Positions 5,704 through 11,341 of a DNA stretch of 11,341 nucleotides are shown one piece after another; within the stretch, counting starts at the first letter, position 1, and each line of letters starts with the position of its first letter. A model generated the notes under the pieces. That model made no database searches, was not told the DNA's origin, and worked only from the letters and a program-made list of their open reading frames with translations. The translations under genes and the position numbers were made by a program. The stretch is from Candidatus Latescibacterota bacterium. GTDB taxonomy: Bacteria > Latescibacterota > MVCY01. The stretch covers positions 1 to 11,341 of the forward strand of contig JAUWEO010000034.1 of the NCBI GenBank assembly GCA_030608245.1, in the 5' to 3' direction.

Positions 5704-7140
5704 ATGAACTTCGTCAATGAGGTCTTGCATTTCATCTGCCAGCAAGAGATGCTCATAGCTGGAGACAAGGCGGTAGTAGCGGTCTCTGGCGGACCGGACT
5801 CTGTGGTCCTGCTCGATGTGTTGCTTCAGCTTAAAGATCGACTGGGGATAGAGCTTCATGTGGCCCATCTAAACCACCGGCTCCGGGGGACTCAGTCAGA
5901 TGCAGATGCCGAATTCGTGCGCCAGTTGGTCTCGAGATTAGACCTTGCCGCTACTGTAGAGGGACGCGATGTGCCAGAGTTTATCCGCAAACAGGGGCTT
6001 TCCCAAGAAGAAGGAGCCAGGGAGGTCAGATACCAGTTCTTGCAGGGAGTTGCTAAAGGAGTAGGAGCAACCAAGATCGCCACTGCTCACAATTTAGACG
6101 ACCAGGCTGAAACTGTCCTCTTTCGCTTACTTCGAGGGGCAGGCAGAAGAGGGCTGTCAGGTATTCCCTCGGTACGGGATGGGCTTTTCGTCAGGCCACT
6201 TCTGGGGACATCCCGCAAACAGATAGAAGAATACTCGGCTCAACGCGGCCTGAGCTTTCGGTGCGACCCCTCAAATGCCGACCTCTCTTATACCCGCAAT
6301 AGAATCAGACACCAGCTTCTGCCTCTGCTTAGAAAAAACTACAATCCAGATATCGTCACCACGTTGGCCCGAACCGCTGAGATACTTCGAGATGAAGATG
6401 ACTTCTTGGAAGAGCAAACTTCCCAAGTTCACGCTTTAAGTGTTAAGCAGAAAACTAACAGAAAAATAATACTTGATATTAACAGGCTTTCGGATTATCA
6501 TATATGTCTGAGACGTAGGGTGCTCAGGAATATCCTTCAACAACTGCTGGTAAAGGAAGGTTATCCTGAATTCGGTCAAGTAGAACAGCTCGTCCAACTG
6601 GCCAGCTCGGAATCCGGGTGGATTCAAATTGCCTCTGAGCTTAGGGCACAACGGTGCGGCAATTTACTGATTATGAGAAGGGGCAAAGTCCCTCCCTTTC
6701 AAAAGAAAGTGGGGATTCCAGCAGAGACAAAGATTCCCGAGTTAAACGCCCAGATCTCTACTCAGGTGCTTAAAGCAGAGCAGTTCAGAGAAAAATCCCC
6801 CCAGGTAGGGTCTCAAACTCAAACCGCCTTTTTCGACCTGGACACGATCTGCGGCGAGCTTCAGGTCCGCAACCGCCGTCCGGGAGACAGCTTCCAACCT
6901 CTGGGCCTTGAAGGCCACAAAAAGGTGAAAGACCTGCTTATTGACCGCAAGGTGCCCAAAATCTTACGAGATGAGGTTCCTATTCTAACTGATCAGGAGA
7001 AAATTGTGTGGGTAATAGGGATCGAGATTAATGCTCTCTGTAAGCTTACCCCCAGGACCCAACGGAGACTGAAAGTGCAGTTCCAGACAGCCGAGACAAA
7101 CTTCGCTAACAAGGTGAAAAAAGATGGCAACCAGAAGTGA
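5704..7140 (+). CDS. tilS: tRNA(Ile)-lysidine synthase
   Basis: 478-aa enzyme that uses ATP and lysine to turn C34 of tRNA-Ile(CAU) into lysidine, so that the tRNA reads AUA and is charged with isoleucine; cytosolic and normally essential. Visible motifs: the N-type PP-loop SGGPDS (28-33), AHLNHRLRG (54-62), TAHNLDDQAETVLFRLLRGAG (127-147, written here only as landmark), RPLLGTSRKQIEEY (164-177), DPSNADLSYTRNRIRHQLLP (188-207), and a C-terminal TilS_C domain around 385-452 with RNRRPGDSFQPLG and KVKDLLIDRKVP. Length is that of the long, two-domain form. Start: ATG 5704 with AGGG five bases upstream, a modest Shine-Dalgarno. First gene of the operon; its 3' end overlaps ftsH by 17 nt, implying coupled translation. 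An intrinsic terminator and a CAU tRNA-like fold sit directly upstream, suggesting possible attenuation. Confidence 0.95.
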   Translation: MNFVNEVLHFICQQEMLIAGDKAVVAVSGGPDSVVLLDVLLQLKDRLGIELHVAHLNHRLRGTQSDADAEFVRQLVSRLDLAATVEGRDVPEFIRKQGLSQEEGAREVRYQFLQGVAKGVGATKIATAHNLDDQAETVLFRLLRGAGRRGLSGIPSVRDGLFVRPLLGTSRKQIEEYSAQRGLSFRCDPSNADLSYTRNRIRHQLLPLLRKNYNPDIVTTLARTAEILRDEDDFLEEQTSQVHALSVKQKTNRKIILDINRLSDYHICLRRRVLRNILQQLLVKEGYPEFGQVEQLVQLASSESGWIQIASELRAQRCGNLLIMRRGKVPPFQKKVGIPAETKIPELNAQISTQVLKAEQFREKSPQVGSQTQTAFFDLDTICGELQVRNRRPGDSFQPLGLEGHKKVKDLLIDRKVPKILRDEVPILTDQEKIVWVIGIEINALCKLTPRTQRRLKVQFQTAETNFANKVKKDGNQK

Positions 7141-9058
7141 CAATGGGGGAAAAAGAAGCCGAAAGTCCATTCCTCCCAGGCTACCAACGCAGAAAGCAGG
7201 AGGCAGAAAGCTAAGAACTCTGCTCATTTGGCTCTTCCTGCTCCTTATCTCCCTTATGATTGCCCGCTATCTGGGCAACCTCTCTGCTAAGGCGACAGAG
7301 ATCACTTACACCGAATACCTCCAGCTGTTAAAAGATAGGCAGATTAAGGAGGCGATCATCACCGACGCCGATTTTCACGGTGTTTTGGTCGACGGAAGCA
7401 GAATTGTGGTAAATCTTGGCTCTGTAGATACAGAGATCAAAAAAGAGTGGGAGAAATACGGGGTCGAGTTCAAGTTCAAAAAGAGAACAGGATGGACGGG
7501 CTTTTTGGTAGGCTGGCTGCCTTTTATCCTTTTCTTCGGCATTTGGCTTCTCTTGATTCGGCAGATGCAGGCCGGGCCCAAGGGAGTATTCTCCTTTGGG
7601 AAAAGCAAGGCCAAGGTACTTAGCCAAGACCGGCCGAAGGTCACTTTTAATGACGTAGCCGGGGTGGACGAAGCCAAGGAAGAGCTGTCAGAGGTAATTG
7701 AATTCCTCAAAGATCCTGGCAAATTCCAGAAACTGGGGGGCAAAATCCCCAAGGGGGTTTTGCTGTTGGGCCCGCCGGGGATCGGCAAAACGCTTCTGGC
7801 CCGGGCAGTGGCCGGAGAGGCCTATGTTCCCTTCCTGAGTATAAGCGGCTCCGATTTCGTGGAGATGTTTGTAGGAGTGGGCGCTTCCAGAGTAAGAGAC
7901 CTGTTTATTCAAGGCAAGAGCAATGCACCTTGCATCATATTCATTGATGAAATCGATGCCGTGGGCAGATACCGAGGGGCAGGCATCGGCGGCGGTCACG
8001 ACGAAAGAGAACAGACCTTAAATCAGCTCTTAGTGGAGATGGATGGATTTGAGTCCAATGAAGGGGTGATCATTCTGGCTGCCACTAACCGTCCGGATGT
8101 GCTGGATCCGGCTCTGCTGCGTCCCGGCAGATTTGACCGTCAGGTTGTTTTAGACCGTCCTGACCTCAGGGGCAGAGAAGAAACCCTTAAGGTCCACACC
8201 CAAAATATCCCCCTGGCCAGAGATGTGCGGCTAAATGTGATAGCCAAGGGAACCCCCGGGCTGACAGGAGCAGACCTGGCCAATATCGTCAATGAGGCCG
8301 CCCTTTTGGCCTCCCGCCGAGGCCATAAAAAGGTGACTATGAGCGATTTGGAAGAGGCAAAAGACAAAGTGATGATGGGGGCAGAGAGAAAAAGTCTGTT
8401 TATATCCGAAGACGAGAAAAAACATCTGGCTTATCACGAGGGGGGACATGCCCTGATGTCAAAACTCATCCCTGGATCAGACCCCGTCCACAAGGTGACC
8501 ATCATCCCCAGGGGCAGGGCACTCGGACTCACCTACTATCTGCCTTTAGATGAAAAACATACGCACTCCAAGACTTACTGCTTGGGGGTGCTCACCCATC
8601 TTCTGGGGGGAAGAGCTGCCGAGGAACTGATCTTTGATGAACTTACCACCGGGGCGGGTAACGACATCGAACAGGCAACCGAACTGGCACGAAAGATGGT
8701 CTGCGAATGGGGAATGAGCGATAAGCTGGGACCCATCACCTTTGGCAAGAAGGAAGAAGAGATATTCTTGGGCCGGGAGATCGCCAGACATAGAGACTAC
8801 AGCGAACAGACAGCGGTGGTTATCGACCAGGAGGTACGCAAGTTTGTAGAAGATGCAGAGAAGCTGGCAACTGAGCTGCTACAGCACGATATAGACAAGC
8901 TCCACGCCCTGGCCGGGGCACTATTAGAATATGAGGTCTTGGACGGCTCCCAAATCGATAAGCTATTAACTGGAGAGAAATTGAGAAAACCAACCCCAAA
9001 AAGGAAGCCTGCCAAAGCAAAGAGAGCTTCACCCACCAAAAAAGAAGGTCAGGCCTAA
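7124..9058 (+). CDS. ftsH: ATP-dependent zinc metalloprotease FtsH
   Basis: 644-aa membrane-anchored AAA+ protease that degrades misassembled membrane proteins and some regulators. Order of parts: basic N-terminus; TM1 about 31-50; small extracytoplasmic domain (51-123); TM2 about 124-147; AAA module with Walker A GPPGIGKT (216-223), pore motif FVG (249-251), Walker B IIFIDEID (271-278), and SRH TNRPDVLDPALLRPGRFDR with Arg333 and Arg336; zinc site HEGGH (438-442) with Asp514 as the likely third ligand; Lys/Pro-rich tail from about 619. Oddities: Ile220 in the Walker A loop where FtsH nearly always has Thr, GRYR where GRQR is usual, and HEGGH for HEAGH. All catalytic residues are kept, so it should work. 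The start ATG 7124 lies inside tilS, with AAGGTG seven bases upstream. tilS-ftsH neighbourhood is common in bacteria. Confidence 0.96.
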   Translation: MATRSDNGGKRSRKSIPPRLPTQKAGGRKLRTLLIWLFLLLISLMIARYLGNLSAKATEITYTEYLQLLKDRQIKEAIITDADFHGVLVDGSRIVVNLGSVDTEIKKEWEKYGVEFKFKKRTGWTGFLVGWLPFILFFGIWLLLIRQMQAGPKGVFSFGKSKAKVLSQDRPKVTFNDVAGVDEAKEELSEVIEFLKDPGKFQKLGGKIPKGVLLLGPPGIGKTLLARAVAGEAYVPFLSISGSDFVEMFVGVGASRVRDLFIQGKSNAPCIIFIDEIDAVGRYRGAGIGGGHDEREQTLNQLLVEMDGFESNEGVIILAATNRPDVLDPALLRPGRFDRQVVLDRPDLRGREETLKVHTQNIPLARDVRLNVIAKGTPGLTGADLANIVNEAALLASRRGHKKVTMSDLEEAKDKVMMGAERKSLFISEDEKKHLAYHEGGHALMSKLIPGSDPVHKVTIIPRGRALGLTYYLPLDEKHTHSKTYCLGVLTHLLGGRAAEELIFDELTTGAGNDIEQATELARKMVCEWGMSDKLGPITFGKKEEEIFLGREIARHRDYSEQTAVVIDQEVRKFVEDAEKLATELLQHDIDKLHALAGALLEYEVLDGSQIDKLLTGEKLRKPTPKRKPAKAKRASPTKKEGQA

Positions 9059-9059
9059 A

Positions 9060-9623
9060 ATGGACAAGAAGAAGATTGAACTGGGAATTGGGATGGTGCT
9101 GGAAGGCATCGGGGAAGATCCTAATCGGGAAGGGCTAACAGACACTCCCCGCCGGGTGGCGGATATGTGTGAGGAGATCTTCGAGGGGCTCTCCCAACCA
9201 CCCCAACGGAAGGCAAAGACCTACACTGCAGAGAATCAGGATGAGATGATTATGGTAAAGGATATCCCTTTCTACTCTATGTGTGAGCATCACCTGCTGC
9301 CTTTCTTTGGAAGGGTACACATCTCTTATATTCCTGATAACAACCGCATTACCGGGTTCAGTAGTCTGGTGAGGATCGTAGAGGTATTCGCCAAACGGCC
9401 TCAACTCCAAGAACGGATGACCACCGAAATCGCCGACTATCTGCGGGAATTACTCCAGCCGAAAGGAGTTCTGGTAGTTATAGAAGCTGAGCATCTGTGT
9501 ATGACAATGCGCGGGGTTAAAAAGCCGGGCTCACTTACGCTAACCTCAGCTATGCGGGGGATTATGCGACAAGAGGCGACCAGAATGGAGGCCTTCTCGA
9601 TGATCAGAAATCACCAAAGATAA
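9060..9623 (+). CDS. folE: GTP cyclohydrolase I (FolE type)
   Basis: 187-aa enzyme converting GTP to 7,8-dihydroneopterin triphosphate, the first step to tetrahydrofolate (and a source of queuosine and pterin precursors); cytosolic homodecamer. Motifs: GEDPNREGLTDTPRRVADM (18-36), FYSMCEHHLLPFFG (71-84) with zinc ligands Cys75 and His78, ITGFSSLVRIVEVFAKRPQL (97-116), QERM (117-120), EAEHLCMTMRGVKKPGS (142-158) with the third zinc ligand Cys147, and TSAMRG (162-167). Length is complete for the family. It starts one base after the ftsH stop, with AAGAAGG about 12-18 nt upstream inside ftsH, so it is translationally linked to it. Immediately downstream is the remnant of folP; folE appears to sit in the place normally held by folP between ftsH and cdaA. 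Confidence 0.95.
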   Translation: MDKKKIELGIGMVLEGIGEDPNREGLTDTPRRVADMCEEIFEGLSQPPQRKAKTYTAENQDEMIMVKDIPFYSMCEHHLLPFFGRVHISYIPDNNRITGFSSLVRIVEVFAKRPQLQERMTTEIADYLRELLQPKGVLVVIEAEHLCMTMRGVKKPGSLTLTSAMRGIMRQEATRMEAFSMIRNHQR

Positions 9624-9640
9624 TTCACCTTCCCCAGTTT

Positions 9641-9802
9641 TGGAAAACCGCAGCGGCGGCAGTCACCATAGGGATTGTAACCGGAGCTAATATCGTTCGG
9701 GTTCACGATGTAGAGCAGATGACCAGGGTGGCCCGAATGGCAGACACACTCAAACCAAATGGATCTTTTCAGTATCGGATTCCTGCCCATCGGGGCAGTT
9801 GA
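9641..9802 (+). pseudogene. folP: C-terminal remnant of dihydropteroate synthase (folP)
   Basis: In the frame ending at TGA 9800-9802 the DNA encodes WKTAAAAVTIGIVTGANIVR and then VHDVEQMTRVARMADTL. This is the last roughly 35 residues of FolP: the T-A-A-A-V helix, the G-A-(D/N)-I-(V/L)-R-V-H-D-V motif that contributes to the pterin/sulfonamide site, and the final helix. Nothing upstream encodes the rest: the folE stop is at 9623, and no FolP N-terminal or central motif occurs in the window. FolP normally has about 270 or more residues, so over 80% is missing. The last part (LKPNGSFQYRIPAHRGS) overlaps the start of cdaA. No ribosome-binding site or good start serves the fragment, so it is almost certainly not translated on its own. 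Its sequence is well kept, suggesting a recent deletion or selection on the overlap with cdaA. Confidence 0.75.
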
Positions 9803-10523
9803 CTTCTTAGACATCGGGGTGGTTGCCTATATTTTCTATCAGCTATTCAAGCTGATGAAGGGCACCCGCGGTGCCACTATGCTGGTGGGACTGCTCATTA
9901 TAATTCTTATATCCATCATCGCCCCGTGGCTGAGAATGAGCGGGCTATCGCTGCTGATTGCTCAAGTACAAACCGTGTGGGTGATCGTCTTTGTGATCCT
10001 CTTTCAACCAGAACTGCGACGCATACTCATTCACATTGGCCAAAGCAGGGTCGTCCGTCTGTTCTACAAGGGAGGGGAAATCCCCATATTAAACGAGATA
10101 GTGGATGCGGTTAAAATCCTCTCTGAGAAAGGTTACGGAGCCTTGATGGTGCTGGTGAGAGAGGTAGGTGTAGGTGCTATTATTGAGACGGGGGTGAAGA
10201 TCAACGCCCGGGTCTCATCGGCTCTGCTCGCATCCATTTTCACCCCCAGGACTCCCCTCCACGATGGTGCAGTTGTGATCCAGCAAGGGATGATAGCTGC
10301 CGCCAAATGCCTGTTGCCCATCTCAGAAAATCCCGCTATCAATCCCTCTACGGGAATGAGGCATCGCGCAGCCATAGGCCTCTCAGAAGAATCAGATGCG
10401 GTGATGGTAGTAGTGTCCGAGGAGACCAGCGCTGTCTCCTTGGCTGTCGACGGCCGACTGGAAAAGATCGACGATCTGGAAGAGCTGAGGGGCAGGCTTT
10501 CCAAACTTCTCACTGGGGCATAA
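9759..10523 (+). CDS. cdaA: Diadenylate cyclase CdaA (DisA_N domain)
   Basis: 254-aa membrane enzyme that joins two ATP into c-di-AMP, a messenger controlling potassium and osmolyte uptake and cell-wall balance. The N-terminus has three hydrophobic segments (about 14-31, 40-56, 63-82), then RGTRGA-like and FQPELRRIL motifs typical of CdaA, then the DAC domain with DGA (169-171, in TPLHDGAVVI) and RHR (201-203, in STGMRHRAAIGLSEESDA), the two catalytic signatures. Full length. The ATG at 9759 has no clear Shine-Dalgarno and lies within the folP remnant's frame, so in the ancestral arrangement it was probably coupled to folP translation; how it is translated now is unclear. The usual partner gene cdaR (YbbR) does not follow; a palindromic repeat and a methyltransferase gene do. 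c-di-AMP synthesis is less common in Gram-negative bacteria. Confidence 0.92.
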   Translation: MDLFSIGFLPIGAVDFLDIGVVAYIFYQLFKLMKGTRGATMLVGLLIIILISIIAPWLRMSGLSLLIAQVQTVWVIVFVILFQPELRRILIHIGQSRVVRLFYKGGEIPILNEIVDAVKILSEKGYGALMVLVREVGVGAIIETGVKINARVSSALLASIFTPRTPLHDGAVVIQQGMIAAAKCLLPISENPAINPSTGMRHRAAIGLSEESDAVMVVVSEETSAVSLAVDGRLEKIDDLEELRGRLSKLLTGA

Positions 10524-10582
10524 AAACCTCTTGAATGCTATAGTAATCAATGGCGCTGTTCCATAAGCAACTGTTGTGGTTC

Positions 10583-10672
10583 GTAGGGGCAGACCCTTCG
10601 GGCTTGAGCCCTTCAGGGCGAAGCCTATGTGTCTGCCCGAATTCATCGGGCGTACATGCAGGTGCGCCCTTA
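10583..10672. repeat. Palindromic intergenic repeat (GTAGGGGC...GCCCTTAC type)
   Basis: The ends are related inverted sequences: GTAGGGGC (10583-10590) and GCGCCCTTAC (10663-10672). Inside are nested pairings: GGGCAGAC (10587-10594) with GTCTGCCC (10631-10638), GGGCTTGAGCCC (10600-10611), CCCGA/TCGGG (10636-10650) and GGGCG/CGCCC (10648-10669). Repeats of this GTAGGGGC type are scattered between genes in many uncultured-lineage genomes, from general knowledge; only one copy is visible here. It could also stop or stabilise the cdaA transcript. Confidence 0.65.
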
Positions 10673-10775
10673 CAAAAACCGCATGAACGCTGATTTAGCA
10701 GAATCTCCGTCCACCCGCAAACAGCACCAAGGGTTACTAACGAATGAAACAGAGAGCTACGAGGAGATCTACCCA

Positions 10776-11341
10776 ATGGATTGGAGACAGATGCTTGACC
10801 ACTGGGGCATTCTGCTTGCCGACGGTGCCTGGGGCACTGAGATTGAGAAAAGGGGCCTGGCCGTGGGAGAGTGCCCGGAAAGCTGGAATTTAGAACATCC
10901 AGACCAGATCAGAGAGATCGCTTCCTCTTACTCACAAGCCGGAGCCCAGATCGTGTTGACCAACACCTTCGGAGGAAACCGCCTTAAGCTGAGGAAATCT
11001 GGGTTAGCTGACAAAGTAGAGGAGATAAACCGGGTGGGAGTGGAGCTTTCCCGAGAGGCGGTGGCTGGAGGTGCCCTGGTGTTCGCCTCGATAGGGCCCA
11101 CAGGAGAGTTTCTGAAACCTCTGGGGACGCTGACGGAGGCCGAGATGATCGAGGTCTTCGCCCAGCAGGTCCGGGCCTTTGCGGCAGCGGGTGCCGATGG
11201 AGTAGTAGTGGAGACGATGATGGACTTAGCCGAGGCCCGCTGTGCCCTGCGGGCTGTGCGAGACTCTTCTGACCTGCCGGCGGCGGTGTGTATGACCTTC
11301 ACCAATGGTCCGGCAGGCTATGCTACAGTGATGGGCGTCAC
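10776..11341 (+). CDS. Homocysteine S-methyltransferase family protein (MetH N-terminal-like), 3' end outside window
   Basis: 188 codons are visible before the window ends. The start is the S-methyl_trans (homocysteine-binding) barrel: LLADGAWGTEIEKRG (13-27), GECPESWNLEHPDQI (31-45), TNTFGGNRLKL (62-72), SIGPTGEFLKPLG (105-117) and VVVETMMDLAEA (143-154). These match MetH module 1 and stand-alone homocysteine methyltransferases, which pass a methyl group (from methyl-cobalamin, betaine or S-methylmethionine) to homocysteine to make methionine. The zinc-binding Cys pair of this domain lies further on, outside the window, so activity and the presence of folate or cobalamin domains cannot be judged. 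ATG 10776 is preceded by GAGGAG at 9-nt spacing, a good ribosome-binding site. The 252-bp gap and repeat after cdaA suggest its own promoter, though I could not identify one. Confidence 0.88.
   Translation, partial: MDWRQMLDHWGILLADGAWGTEIEKRGLAVGECPESWNLEHPDQIREIASSYSQAGAQIVLTNTFGGNRLKLRKSGLADKVEEINRVGVELSREAVAGGALVFASIGPTGEFLKPLGTLTEAEMIEVFAQQVRAFAAAGADGVVVETMMDLAEARCALRAVRDSSDLPAAVCMTFTNGPAGYATVMGV

Noticed and set aside
5535..5720. 61-codon ORF over the tRNA-like region
   Set aside because: Its NPRVGGSSPSTAT segment is the typical false translation of a tRNA T arm.
9926..10114. ORFs in other frames within cdaA, ftsH and tilS
   Set aside because: Shadow frames of clearly real genes; no independent start signals or family motifs.

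Overview
The window looks like a chromosomal segment from an uncultured-type, Gram-negative (outer-membrane-bearing) bacterium. The left third codes for a DUF3078-type beta-barrel and the TIGR03545/TIGR03546 pair, a pair known from outer-membrane bacteria. The right half carries tilS, ftsH and a CdaA-type diadenylate cyclase, an order more often seen in c-di-AMP-using lineages. A deep-branching or candidate phylum (FCB-like or similar) is plausible, but nothing here fixes the taxon.

Layout: (1) 136-4111, all on the minus strand. Reading leftward: a small inner-membrane DUF2062-like protein (TIGR03546), a 627-aa AsmA-like coiled-coil envelope protein (TIGR03545) in ATGA overlap with it, a 372-bp gap holding a MITE-like inverted repeat (1514-1651), a 66-aa LapA-domain membrane protein, and a secreted DUF3078 beta-barrel. 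Sampled sequence in 1700-4100 is clearly AT-richer than the rest. (2) 4112-5370, a scar zone. It holds a decayed IS1-family-like transposase on the minus strand, whose 3' end lies 5-17 bp from the start codon of the TIGR03546 gene, followed by about 400 bp with no recognisable gene. (3) 5371-5703, a structured leader on the plus strand. It has a near-consensus sigma70-type promoter, a perfect 10-bp stem, a tRNA-like cloverleaf with a CAU anticodon loop, and a strong intrinsic-terminator hairpin ending 11 nt before the tilS start. (4) 5704-10523, a tight plus-strand operon: tilS, ftsH (17-nt overlap), folE (1-nt gap), a roughly 35-codon C-terminal remnant of folP (dihydropteroate synthase), and cdaA overlapping that remnant. 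(5) 10524-11341: a 90-bp palindromic intergenic repeat, then the 5' end of a homocysteine S-methyltransferase (MetH-like) gene cut by the window edge.

How the parts fit: TilS makes lysidine at C34 of tRNA-Ile(CAU), FtsH does membrane proteolysis, FolE starts pterin/folate synthesis, CdaA makes c-di-AMP, and the MetH-like protein uses methyl-folate or a related methyl donor. The folP remnant sits exactly where an intact folP lies in the common ftsH-folP-cdaA order, suggesting that folE replaced most of folP. The most interesting signal is the tilS leader. A tRNA-like fold with the anticodon that TilS acts on, then a terminator and a ribosome-binding site that can pair with an upstream stem arm, has the layout of an attenuator that could sense TilS activity or tRNA-Ile2. 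This is inference from sequence, with no folding run. The left and right arms differ in strand and composition and meet in the scar zone, so a misjoined contig is a possibility to keep in mind.
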